Shown: positions 1 through 6,560, counted from the stretch's first letter. The stretch is DNA of 20,437 bases from Rhodobacterales bacterium UBA7416 (GCA_002469545.1 DKMK01000026.1:1-20437), one strand, 5' to 3'. The notes: generated from the letters alone by a model not told the origin. A program made the numbers and translations.

Positions 1-432
1 ACGCTTGTTGTCCTGTATCTAATTCTTAGCCGCATTGCATTGCCGCGCATTGCAACTGTTTTGGCCGAACGTCAGGGCGCGATACAACGCGATCTGGACA
101 AAGCCGAAGAGATGAAACGCGCAAGTGTGGACGCTGAAAATGCTTATAACAAAGCATTGGCAGACGCCCGCCAACAGGCAAACGAAATCGTGGCCGAAAC
201 GAAAGCAGACATCCAGAAAGATCTGGATAAAGCAATCGCGAAAGCAGACGCAGAAATTGCAGCGAAAGCTGCGGAATCTGAAACGGCAATTGCCGCCATT
301 CGTGACAGCGCAACCAAATCTGTTAAAGATGTTGCAAACAGCACGGCCGCAGAAATCGTGAAAGCGGTTATGCCTGGTGCTGGTGATGCGAAAACAATCA
401 AAGCAGCAGTTGCTGCGATCATGAAAGGGTAA
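1..432 (+). CDS. atpG: ATP synthase F0 subunit b' (5' end cut by window)
   Basis: This is one of the two peripheral-stalk subunits that tie the membrane F0 sector to the F1 head. The frame is open from base 1 and ends at TAA 430-432, so 143 residues are visible and the N-terminus with most of the membrane anchor is missing. The visible start (LVVLYLILSRIALPRI) is the end of the transmembrane helix. The rest is a long charged Ala/Lys/Glu/Asp-rich helix, typical of the b/b' dimer coiled coil, ending in VAAIMKG. The next gene encodes subunit b and starts 4 bases later, the usual alphaproteobacterial b'-b order. A TTG at 40 could be read as a start but lies inside the conserved region, so the true start is outside the window. 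The symbol varies between atpG, atpX and atpF2; the family call is firm. Confidence 0.93.
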   Translation, partial: TLVVLYLILSRIALPRIATVLAERQGAIQRDLDKAEEMKRASVDAENAYNKALADARQQANEIVAETKADIQKDLDKAIAKADAEIAAKAAESETAIAAIRDSATKSVKDVANSTAAEIVKAVMPGAGDAKTIKAAVAAIMKG

Positions 433-436
433 TCAA

Positions 437-994
437 ATGCGCGTTATTTTAACATCATTATTTGCCCTATCAGCAAGCCCGGTTTTAGCTGCTTCTGGCC
501 CGTTTATTTCAATGAACAACACTAACTTTGTTGTTCTGCTGGCGTTCTTATTGTTCATCGCAGTTCTGGTTTACCTAAAGGTACCTGGAAAAGTTGGTGG
601 CATGTTGGACGAACGTGCCGTTGGTATTCAAAGCGAATTGGACGAAGCTCGTTCATTACGTGAAGAAGCCCAAAGCATTTTGGCTGAATACGAACGTAAG
701 CAAAAAGAAGTCCAAGGCCAAGCGGATCAAATCGTTGCCAATGCCAAAGAAGAGGCAAAAGCAGCGGCCGTTATCGCCAAAGACGAGCTGAAAGCATCGA
801 TCAAACGTCGCCTAGCGGCAGCGCAAGATCAAATCGCATCCGCGCAAGCGGCCGCAGTGAAAGAAGTGAAAGATACAGCCGTATCTGTTGCGATTTCAGC
901 GGCACAGGACGTGATTGCCAGCGGCATGAAAGCGAAAGAAGCGGGCGATCTGATCGACGCTGCAATCGCCGACGTTGGTGAAAAGCTGCACTAA
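437..994 (+). CDS. atpF: ATP synthase F0 subunit b
   Basis: Second peripheral-stalk subunit of the F-type ATP synthase, 185 residues, close to normal family length. A purine-rich Shine-Dalgarno (AAAGGG, 423-428) lies 8 bases before the ATG. Residues 1-18 are hydrophobic and end in SPVLA/AS, resembling a signal peptide with a cleavage site near 18/19. A second hydrophobic segment at about 31-48 (VVLLAFLLFIAVLVYL) is the membrane anchor. It is followed by the conserved VPGKVGGMLDERA turn and a long charged coiled-coil helix to the C-terminus. The gene sits 4 bases after b' and directly before a strong terminator, so it is probably the last gene of the F0 operon. The F1 genes are not in the window; in this order they are normally a separate operon. 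Confidence 0.95.
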   Translation: MRVILTSLFALSASPVLAASGPFISMNNTNFVVLLAFLLFIAVLVYLKVPGKVGGMLDERAVGIQSELDEARSLREEAQSILAEYERKQKEVQGQADQIVANAKEEAKAAAVIAKDELKASIKRRLAAAQDQIASAQAAAVKEVKDTAVSVAISAAQDVIASGMKAKEAGDLIDAAIADVGEKLH

Positions 995-1018
995 GCAATC
1001 TGCTGAGTAAGAAATTTT

Positions 1019-1054
1019 AAAACCCCGTTGGCGCTGCCTGCGGGGTTTTATTTT
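1019..1054 (+). terminator. Rho-independent terminator of the F0 operon
   Basis: A perfect 9-bp stem is formed by AAAACCCCG (1019-1027) and CGGGGTTTT (1041-1049). The 13-base interval can fold further through GGC (1030-1032) and GCC (1036-1038). A T-rich tail (TTTTATTTT) follows on the plus strand. The A-tract on the left arm means it could also work in the opposite direction, but the next gene is on the same strand, so its main role should be to end atpF transcription. Confidence 0.9.
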
Positions 1055-1141
1055 GCCTGAAATGCAGCTTGGATCAACTTCCGTTTTAATACATCATCCT
1101 AATTATTATTTACCCGCAAGTATTGAGGGATATTGGATCGC

Positions 1142-1822
1142 ATGGAAATTGATCAAACGTTGGTGGATGAGTTTGAAGAAAAAGGCCGCGTTTGGGTGCG
1201 GAACGCTATTTCAGAGGCTGATATTGCGGAATTTGAAGATAGTATTTTGGAATCTTCAGGTGCGGGGCAAAGGTTAGGTTACTCGCCGTCCCTGGCCAAA
1301 GCGCTTTCATCAAAGGGTTCCTTTATGAGGGCTATTGGAAAACTGGATAGCTCGACTAAGCCAGTTAGAGCGATTGTTTTTAATAAATCGAAGGATGCAA
1401 ACTGGAGTGTTCCGTGGCATCAGGATCGTGTGATAGCTGTCCAGAATAAGGCAGAGGTTGCAGGTTATCATAATTGGAGCGAAAAAGCTGGCTCTTGGCA
1501 TTGTGAGCCACCGCAGCAAATTCTGGACGCGATGCTGTTTGTCCGCGTGCATCTGGATGATACGGATGTTTCAAATGGTGCCATGCAGGTATCACTTGGA
1601 AGCCATACCAAAGGAATAATTGCGTCAAAGGATACGGAATCCGAAGCTTTGAAATGGCCGATCGAAGTTTGCAAAGCAAAGCGTGGTGATGTGCTGATCC
1701 TAAAGATGCTGACGTTACATTCATCCAAACCAGCTCAAGTCTCTACGGGCAGGCGCGTGATCCGTATAGATTTGTCTCCTTCTGCGTTAGCAAAGCCATT
1801 GGCGTGGGCGAATTTCCCCTGA
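1142..1822 (+). CDS. Phytanoyl-CoA dioxygenase (PhyH)-family protein
   Basis: Predicted non-haem Fe(II)/2-oxoglutarate-dependent oxygenase of the PhyH superfamily, 226 residues. The expected iron ligands are visible: H93 and D95 in PWHQDR and the distal H193 in LTLHSS. R204/R205 in STGRRVIRIDLS fits the 2-oxoglutarate-binding arginine. NGAMQVSLGSH (146-155) matches the PhyH-type NGAL..PGSH segment. I chose ATG 1142 because GAGGGA (1125-1130) stands 11 bases before it; an in-frame TTG at 1133 would be only 2 bases from that site. The gene follows the F0 terminator and precedes the ArsR gene, with its own unassigned promoter in the AT-rich 1055-1125 stretch. The family includes fatty acyl-CoA, ectoine and secondary-metabolite hydroxylases; the substrate cannot be read from the sequence or the neighbours. 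Confidence 0.8.
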   Translation: MEIDQTLVDEFEEKGRVWVRNAISEADIAEFEDSILESSGAGQRLGYSPSLAKALSSKGSFMRAIGKLDSSTKPVRAIVFNKSKDANWSVPWHQDRVIAVQNKAEVAGYHNWSEKAGSWHCEPPQQILDAMLFVRVHLDDTDVSNGAMQVSLGSHTKGIIASKDTESEALKWPIEVCKAKRGDVLILKMLTLHSSKPAQVSTGRRVIRIDLSPSALAKPLAWANFP

Positions 1823-1837
1823 AATCATTGATGCTTG

Positions 1838-1866
1838 TTGACAAGTAATACCTTTTGGTATCATAT
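1838..1866 (+). promoter_or_regulatory. Candidate promoter with inverted-repeat operator of the ArsR gene
   Basis: A consensus -35 hexamer TTGACA lies at 1838-1843. TATCAT at 1859-1864 is a reasonable -10 with a short 15-base spacer; TCATAT at 1861-1866 would give 17. Between and over these elements is an inverted repeat, ATACC (1848-1852), TTTT, GGTAT (1857-1861), extendable to 7-base half-sites with one mismatch (1846-1863). A dimeric repressor bound here would block RNA polymerase. The ATG at 1873 is only 7-9 bases past the -10, so the transcript may be leaderless or nearly so. The elements are visible; their function is inferred. Confidence 0.5.
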
Positions 1867-1872
1867 TGGGGC

Positions 1873-2199
1873 ATGGAAACGATAAATATACCGACACAGA
1901 CATTTAAAGCATTGGGTGATCCGACGCGCCAGCAAATATTGGGGCTGTTGTCCGACCAAGAGTTAACCATTGCGCAGGTGGCTGGACATTTCGACATGAC
2001 CCGCGCGGGTGTCAAAAAGCATATGAAGATTTTGGAAGAGGGCCGATTGATCACCGTAAGGCCTAAAGGCCGCGAACGGTTGAATTCATTGAACCGTGAT
2101 GGATTCAGCGCTGTTGCGGATTGGGTCGGTTATTTTGATCAGTTCTGGGATGAAAAATTAAATGCGCTAAAGGCGCTGGTAGAGGAAGATTTAAAATGA
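1873..2199 (+). CDS. ArsR/SmtB-type winged-helix transcriptional regulator
   Basis: Small dimeric winged-helix DNA-binding protein, 108 residues. FKALGDPTRQQILGLL (11-26) is the classic ArsR opening. It is followed by a helix-turn-helix at about 31-54 (LTIAQVAGHFDMTRAGVKKHMKIL) and the wing GRLITVRPKGRER (57-69). The protein contains no cysteine, so the CxC-type arsenic or metal site of classical ArsR is absent; it belongs to the branch paired with SRPBCC/AHSA1 genes. I chose ATG 1873 because an upstream in-frame TTG (1855) lies inside the promoter-like region and adds residues before the conserved core. Its stop overlaps the start of the next gene (ATGA at 2196-2199), so the two are translationally coupled. 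Autorepression at the inverted repeat upstream is likely; the ligand is unknown. Confidence 0.88.
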   Translation: METINIPTQTFKALGDPTRQQILGLLSDQELTIAQVAGHFDMTRAGVKKHMKILEEGRLITVRPKGRERLNSLNRDGFSAVADWVGYFDQFWDEKLNALKALVEEDLK

Positions 2200-2597
2200 A
2201 GAATTCAGAGATTATCAAGACGTTGTTTCTGCCCGTGGATATAAAAACTGCATGGGCGTATTTGACTGAGCCTGACAAATTAGCGAAATGGTTTCATGCA
2301 CCAAAAACGGCATTGAAAGCTGGCGAAGATTACACATTATTCGGCACCGACAGCGGAAACAAGATGTGTTGGGGTACAGTATCGGTAATGAACCCGCACA
2401 GTGAATTGGCATACAGCTTCAGCATCACCCCAGCACCAGATTTGGAAACACAGGTGCATTGGGCATTGGATCAACTGGACGGCGGTACGCGGATTACAAT
2501 GACCCACACGGGTGTTGGCGCGGCAGGCATGGGTTTGCTATCTGGTTTGGACAAAGGCTGGGATGCACATTTTGCATCATTGCGAGGGGCCGTTTGA
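2196..2597 (+). CDS. AHSA1/SRPBCC (START-like) domain protein
   Basis: 133-residue protein of the AHSA1 branch of the SRPBCC (Bet v 1-like) fold, a cavity-forming fold that binds hydrophobic ligands. The N-terminal pattern FLPVDIKTAWAYLTEPDKLAKWF matches the family's opening strand plus Trp-Phe motif in spacing and residues. WGTVSVMNPHSELAYSF and the threonine-rich TRITMTHTGV strands follow. The C-terminal helix contains GWDAHFASLRGAV. It starts within the stop of the ArsR gene (4-base overlap), the common ArsR-AHSA1 pairing in proteobacteria. The partner or ligand is unknown; no catalytic residues can be named. There is no clear intrinsic terminator downstream. The 118 bases to the next gene hold only AT-rich sequence in which I could not assign a promoter with confidence. 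Confidence 0.85.
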   Translation: MKNSEIIKTLFLPVDIKTAWAYLTEPDKLAKWFHAPKTALKAGEDYTLFGTDSGNKMCWGTVSVMNPHSELAYSFSITPAPDLETQVHWALDQLDGGTRITMTHTGVGAAGMGLLSGLDKGWDAHFASLRGAV

Positions 2598-2705
2598 TCA
2601 AGGGAAATTGTGCTCATTTATAGTTAAATTCGTGGGCTTTGCCAGCGGGGTTCGTTTGTCGATTCAAAAATACAATCCCAGATGACACCTCTATTTTCCA
2701 ATGCT

Positions 2706-2709
2706 AGGA
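2706..2709 (+). promoter_or_regulatory. Ribosome binding site deciding the LysE-family start
   Basis: AGGA stands 6 bases before ATG 2716. The other in-frame ATG at 2701 has only pyrimidine-rich sequence upstream and would include this site inside the coding region. Confidence 0.55.
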
Positions 2710-2715
2710 TGTGGC

Positions 2716-3351
2716 ATGGACATATTATTAGATATCCTGCCGCTGATCTTGGCATTTTCGCTCACGAGTACAGTCATCGAACTGACACCAGGCCCGAATA
2801 TGGGGTACCTTGCAGTGCTAAGCGCGACAAACGGGCGGCGTGCTGGCTTTGCCGCTGTTGCGGGCATTGCGCTAGGGTTGCTCGCACTTGGGATTGCTGC
2901 AGCGCTCGGATTGGCCGCTGCCATATCAGCCTCGCCAATTTTGTATCAATTTATTCGATGGGCAGGCATCGCCTATCTATTTTGGCTGGCTTATGAGGGC
3001 TGGCAAGAGAGTTCAGAACCTATTTCAGATGCGGGCGCAGAGAAACAAAAGCCAATTAAGTATTTTCTGCGTGGCTTAGGCACAAACCTGTTGAATCCAA
3101 AGGCGGGCCTTTTCTATGTTGCATTGCTGCCGACATTTATTTCTCCAGATCATTCTGTGATGTTTCAGACGGTTATTTTGTCAATTATCTTCGTTGTGAT
3201 TGCGACGCTCATTCACACGTGCGTCGTGGCCTTGGCTGGTTATGCCACAGTCTTTTTGAATAACCCTCGGCGCTATAAGTTGGCACGCCGAATTCTCTCC
3301 TTTGCGTTGGCGTTAATTGCGATATGGTTTACGTGGTCGACCCGATTTTAG
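2716..3351 (+). CDS. LysE/RhtB-family amino-acid or metabolite exporter
   Basis: Inner-membrane exporter of the LysE superfamily, 211 residues, the usual length. The diagnostic LTPGPNMGYLAV motif (about 23-34) lies at the end of the first helix, followed by the charged loop NGRRAGF. About six hydrophobic segments can be traced: 4-24, 43-73, 80-95, 128-145, 150-180 and 190-207. The hydrophilic central loop ends before the NLLNPKAGLFYVALLP motif, which is conserved in RhtB-like members. LysE-family proteins export amino acids, homoserine lactones or other small compounds by proton antiport; the substrate here cannot be told. The gene is convergent with the GntR-type gene and separated by 91 bases that hold a weak CGGC/GCCG hairpin (3395-3412) but no convincing terminator. 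Confidence 0.88.
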   Translation: MDILLDILPLILAFSLTSTVIELTPGPNMGYLAVLSATNGRRAGFAAVAGIALGLLALGIAAALGLAAAISASPILYQFIRWAGIAYLFWLAYEGWQESSEPISDAGAEKQKPIKYFLRGLGTNLLNPKAGLFYVALLPTFISPDHSVMFQTVILSIIFVVIATLIHTCVVALAGYATVFLNNPRRYKLARRILSFALALIAIWFTWSTRF

Positions 3352-3442
3352 GGAATTTGAAAATACGGGCATCACACATTCTATTTGACCAACAGCGGCA
3401 CGGATGCGGGCCGTTCAGATCTTTTTCGATTTCGATTGAGTG

Positions 3443-4201
3443 CTACGTATGATCCAAGCGCAACTTAGCGATTTCCTCATTCGCTTCAGCTTTCTGGGCG
3501 TCTTGCATGCAGGTTTTGATGAAGGCCATATGGTCATTTACGGCTTGCCGTGCTGCGCTTGCATTACGCGATTGGATGGCGGTGCAGATGGCGCGGTGTT
3601 GATCCAGTAGGGCAGTGCGGGTTGCGGATTGGTTGAACATGACTTGGCGATTATAAAACACACCCTTTTTCAACATATCGAACATGGAGCGCACCATGTG
3701 AAGTAGGAAGACGTTGTGCGATGCCTCGATGATTGCCATATGGAATTCGGCGTCTAGAGTTGCTTCGCGATCTGGGTCTTGGGCATCGTGGGCAACGGTC
3801 ATTTGATCCATGATAGTCTGAATGACTTTTAGATCGGTCTCCGATCCCAATGTGGCGGCGCGTTCGGCGGCCATGCCTTCTAAATCTCGACGAAATGATA
3901 GATAGTCGAATACGGCTTCGTTGTGGGTTGAAAACAGGTTTGTAAGGGGTGGGGTGAAGGCATTGCCCAGAAGGCTGGCGACGAAAACGCCTGCGCTTGC
4001 TTTGGTGGTCAATAACCCCTTATTTTGAAGTGTTTGGATTGCTTCACGCACGGATGGACGCGACACGCCCAAGCGTTCGGCCAAATCGCGTTCAGATGGC
4101 AAGCGTTCGCCCCCGCGCAGGATACCGCGCAGGATCAGTCGTTCGATTTGGATGACGACGCTGTCGGCAACGCGTTCGGATTGAATTTTTTGAAAGGGCA
4201 T
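3443..4201 (-). CDS. GntR-family transcriptional regulator, FadR/FCD subfamily
   Basis: Ligand-responsive DNA-binding protein, 252 residues. The N-terminal winged helix spans about 8-77, with LPSERDLAERLGVSRPSVREAIQTL as its recognition region. The C-terminal all-helical FCD domain spans about 100-230. D150 and H154 (DAEFHMAI), H202 (QHRAI) and H224 (NDHMAF) fit the Asp/His/His/His metal site of FCD domains, which usually helps bind a carboxylate effector. Start at 4201: GGAGG lies 5 bases before this ATG on the minus strand; a longer reading to 4240 would run through the inverted repeat and lacks its own site. No dedicated metabolic operon sits beside it, so the regulon is uncertain. Autoregulation through the repeat at 4212-4238 is the simplest inference. 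Relatives include PdhR, LldR and other organic-acid regulators. Confidence 0.9.
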   Translation of the reverse strand: MPFQKIQSERVADSVVIQIERLILRGILRGGERLPSERDLAERLGVSRPSVREAIQTLQNKGLLTTKASAGVFVASLLGNAFTPPLTNLFSTHNEAVFDYLSFRRDLEGMAAERAATLGSETDLKVIQTIMDQMTVAHDAQDPDREATLDAEFHMAIIEASHNVFLLHMVRSMFDMLKKGVFYNRQVMFNQSATRTALLDQHRAICTAIQSRNASAARQAVNDHMAFIKTCMQDAQKAEANEEIAKLRLDHT

Positions 4202-4206
4202 TGGTT

Positions 4207-4211
4207 CCTCC
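4207..4211 (-). promoter_or_regulatory. Ribosome binding site of the GntR gene
   Basis: GGAGG on the minus strand, 5 bases before the ATG at 4201. It fixes the start and lies directly beside the inverted repeat. Confidence 0.7.
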
Positions 4212-4238
4212 GGATTGGTCAAATAGTATGACCAATCC
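4212..4238. promoter_or_regulatory. Perfect inverted repeat, probable GntR operator
   Basis: GGATTGGTCA (4212-4221) and TGACCAATCC (4229-4238) are exact reverse complements separated by AATAGTA. The inner ATTGGT/ACCAAT half-sites are the same as those I recall for the E. coli PdhR consensus, a regulator of the same subfamily, but with a wider spacer (11 instead of 3 bases). It lies between the stop of the OmpA-like gene and the start of the GntR gene and has no T-tract on either side, which argues against a terminator. Probable role: autoregulation of the GntR gene. Confidence 0.6.
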
Positions 4239-4254
4239 AAAGGCAGTGCAAGGA

Positions 4255-4887
4255 TTAGCCCGTTGGGGTAATCACGATTTCAACACGGCGATTTGCGGCA
4301 CGGCCAGATGCCGTACTGTTCGATGCGACCGGTTCGTTCAACCCACGACCATAGGCACGGATGCGATTGTTTGCGACACCATTGTTCAGCAAAATCGCAC
4401 TCACGCTTTGGGCGCGGCGGTGCGATAAACCTTGGTTATAGCTGGCGTCGCCCACGTTATCGGTGTGTCCGATGACGTCTACGTTTGTGTCTGGGTATTT
4501 GTTTAAGCTGTCTGCAAGACGTACCAATGATCCAGCCAAGGCAGGCCGCAAATCAGTGCTGTCAGTTGCGAATGTGATGGCCTCTGGCAATGTCACAACA
4601 AGGCTGTCACCTGTGTTTGTAATGACTGCGCCACTGCCGCCAAGATCTGCACGCAGCTCTTCTTCTTGTTTGTCCAGTTGATGACCGATTGCGGCACCTA
4701 CCGCTGCGCCTGCGATGGTGCGCTTGATTTTGCCATTGCTGTCGTCATCGGTGAGGATACCAGTCAAAAGACCAGCCGCCGCGCCAATCATAGCGCCGTT
4801 ACGTGTTTTATCGGGATCTTCAGTACAAGCGGCCAAAGTGATCGCGCCTGCGGTGAGGATGATTGTTGGTTTTAACATGTTTAGCAT
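4255..4887 (-). CDS. OmpA-family lipoprotein with glycine zipper (YiaD-like)
   Basis: Outer-membrane lipoprotein of 210 residues expected to tether the membrane to peptidoglycan. The signal peptide ends in the lipobox LAAC, so C21 is the lipidated residue. A glycine-zipper region follows (about 31-70: GAMIGAAAGLLTG and AGAAVGAAIGHQ). The OmpA-like peptidoglycan-binding domain fills about 97-207, with GHTDNVGDASYNQGLSHRRA. D143 and R158 are 15 residues apart, as in the diaminopimelate-binding pair of OmpA domains. The start at 4887 was chosen because AAGGAA lies 7 bases upstream and the signal peptide begins there; an earlier in-frame start at 4953 would put charged residues in front of it. 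The 102 bases before the gene hold a short CCTTG/CAAGG palindrome (4933-4945) but no promoter I can assign. Architecture is the same as E. coli YiaD. Confidence 0.92.
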   Translation of the reverse strand: MLNMLKPTIILTAGAITLAACTEDPDKTRNGAMIGAAAGLLTGILTDDDSNGKIKRTIAGAAVGAAIGHQLDKQEEELRADLGGSGAVITNTGDSLVVTLPEAITFATDSTDLRPALAGSLVRLADSLNKYPDTNVDVIGHTDNVGDASYNQGLSHRRAQSVSAILLNNGVANNRIRAYGRGLNEPVASNSTASGRAANRRVEIVITPTG

Positions 4888-4989
4888 GAGTATTTCCTTT
4901 TCCTGCCTTCCCCTTAGAAATTGATTAAAAGGCCTTGTTTCAAGGGGGATCACGAAAACATGTGCGATAAAGCGGTAAATTGCCGTAAA

Positions 4990-5820
4990 CTAGGATGCAT
5001 TGCGCAAAGCTTCGCGCATTAACAGGGCGCGTTTTACGGGCAATCCCCAATGGTAACCGCCTAATCCGCCCGATTTACGTAATGCACGGTGACATGGGAT
5101 CAGCCAAGAAACGGGATTACGCCCCACCGCAGTGCCCACAGCGCGTACAGCACGTGGGTTGCCCACATGGGCCGCGATCTCGCTGTATGTGGTGACGGTA
5201 CCCGACGGTATTTGCAACAATGCCTCCCAGACTTTGATCTGAAACGGCGCGCCGATCATGTGAATGTTGGCGGTGTCACCGTTGCCCATAATAGCACCGG
5301 CAAGGGGTGCTGTTGCGGATGGGTTCTCTGCGAATGTGGCATTGGGCCAGCGTGATGTCATGTCCGTCATTGCCGCGTCAGGTCCGCAATCGTCAGCGAA
5401 AGCCAAGCCGCAAATGCCGCGTTTCGTCACCATGATCAGCATTTGCCCAAAAGGGCCGTCATGCCAACCGTAATTGATTGTAAGGCCTGCGCCTTTTGAT
5501 GCGTATTCGCCGGGCGACATTGCTTCCCACGTTAAAAACATATCGTGGAGACGCCCCGTACTGGACAGGCCTGTTTCATGCGTGGTGTCCAAAACGGTAA
5601 AATGATCGCGCAACATAGATTTCGCCAGATCAAGGGACAGATATTGCTGATACCGCTTGGGGCTGACACCAGCCCATTGTGAAAACACCCGTTGAAAATG
5701 CGTGGGCGACAGGCCAACAGCAGATGCGACCTGCTCCAACTTGGGGTGCTGGTTTTGTGTTTCTTGAATGTGGTCGATTGCGCGGGCAATGACGCTGTAG
5801 TGGTATGGATCATTTGTCAT
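4990..5820 (-). CDS. Ada-like fusion: AraC-type HTH plus methylated-DNA--protein-cysteine methyltransferase
   Basis: Two-domain protein of 276 residues. Residues about 12-107 are an AraC-type DNA-binding domain with two helix-turn-helices (VASAVGLSPTHFQRVF at 31-46 and the TGLSSTGRLHDMF segment at 83-95). Residues about 115-272 are the O6-alkylguanine alkyltransferase. It has the active-site motif PCHR with C243 as methyl acceptor, GRNPVSWLI before it (N236), and a conserved Glu near the end (E270). This domain repairs O6-methylguanine by irreversible methyl transfer. The N-terminal zinc/methylphosphotriester Cys domain that switches E. coli Ada into an activator is absent. Start: ATG 5820 gives a typical N-terminus and leaves 77 bases to the divergent nth; an in-frame ATG at 5871 would add 17 basic residues and leave only 26. 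Neither has a clear Shine-Dalgarno, so the start is uncertain. Confidence 0.9.
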   Translation of the reverse strand: MTNDPYHYSVIARAIDHIQETQNQHPKLEQVASAVGLSPTHFQRVFSQWAGVSPKRYQQYLSLDLAKSMLRDHFTVLDTTHETGLSSTGRLHDMFLTWEAMSPGEYASKGAGLTINYGWHDGPFGQMLIMVTKRGICGLAFADDCGPDAAMTDMTSRWPNATFAENPSATAPLAGAIMGNGDTANIHMIGAPFQIKVWEALLQIPSGTVTTYSEIAAHVGNPRAVRAVGTAVGRNPVSWLIPCHRALRKSGGLGGYHWGLPVKRALLMREALRNAS

Positions 5821-5897
5821 AGGGCTATATTGGCGGCGTTTGATACGTTTCGCCACCCGAAACTTGCGCATTCAATGATTGTCACACGTCAGGTTGC

Positions 5898-6560
5898 ATG
5901 GCAAAAGGCAGTATGCCAAAGCAACTTGATTATCATACCATTTACGAAATGTTCCGCCGTTTCCGTGAACATGAACCAGAGCCAAAGGGAGAGCTGGACC
6001 ATGTGAACGCCTATACACTGGTGGTGGCGGTCGCGTTGTCGGCGCAATCAACGGATGTGGGTGTGAACCGCGCCACAGCGGAATTGTTTAAAATCGCAGA
6101 TACACCAAAAGCAATGTTAGCATTGGGTGTGGATGGCGTAATCGATCACATCAAAACTATCGGGTTGTTTCGCCAAAAGGCGAAAAATGTCATAAAAATG
6201 AGCCAGATTTTAGTAGATGACTATGACAGTATCGTGCCGTCATCACGCGCCGCATTGGAAAGTTTATCAGGTGTTGGCCGCAAAACCGCAAATGTGGTTT
6301 TGAACATGTGGTTCAAGCAACCAACGCAGGCCGTGGATACGCACATCTTACGGTTTGGTAATCGCACCGGTGTTGCCGTGGGCAAAGACGTGGTGGCCGT
6401 TGAACGCGCCATCGAAGATCACATTCCAGCAGAATTTCAACACCATGCACATCATTGGATGATCCTGCATGGGCGTTACACGTGTAAGGCGCGCAAACCA
6501 GTTTGTGCGAATTGTATTATCGAAGATTTATGTGAATTTGAGGAAAAAACGAATGAGTAA
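5898..6560 (+). CDS. nth: Endonuclease III (DNA glycosylase/AP lyase)
   Basis: Base-excision repair enzyme that removes oxidised pyrimidines and cleaves the abasic strand, 220 residues. The helix-hairpin-helix LSGVGRKTANVVL (123-135) carries the catalytic lysine K129. D147 in AVDTHI is the catalytic aspartate. The [4Fe-4S] loop is complete, with C196, C203, C206 and C212 in the family's C-x6-C-x2-C-x5-C spacing. ATG 5898 has a weak CAGG 4 bases upstream; an in-frame ATG at 5913 has AAGG at similar distance and could equally be the start, shortening the protein by five residues. It is divergent from the Ada-like gene, so two DNA-repair genes share a short control region. The end overlaps the next gene by 8 bases, which suggests a shared transcript. 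Confidence 0.96.
   Translation: MAKGSMPKQLDYHTIYEMFRRFREHEPEPKGELDHVNAYTLVVAVALSAQSTDVGVNRATAELFKIADTPKAMLALGVDGVIDHIKTIGLFRQKAKNVIKMSQILVDDYDSIVPSSRAALESLSGVGRKTANVVLNMWFKQPTQAVDTHILRFGNRTGVAVGKDVVAVERAIEDHIPAEFQHHAHHWMILHGRYTCKARKPVCANCIIEDLCEFEEKTNE

Noticed and set aside
3395..3426. CGGC/GCCG hairpin followed by a T-rich stretch between the LysE and GntR genes
   Set aside because: A 4-bp stem with a loop of about 10 bases and the T-run several bases away is not a convincing intrinsic terminator.
4933..4945. CCTTG-TTT-CAAGG palindrome upstream of the OmpA-like gene
   Set aside because: Only 5-bp arms with a 3-base centre and no T-tract; too short to call a terminator or an operator without comparison.
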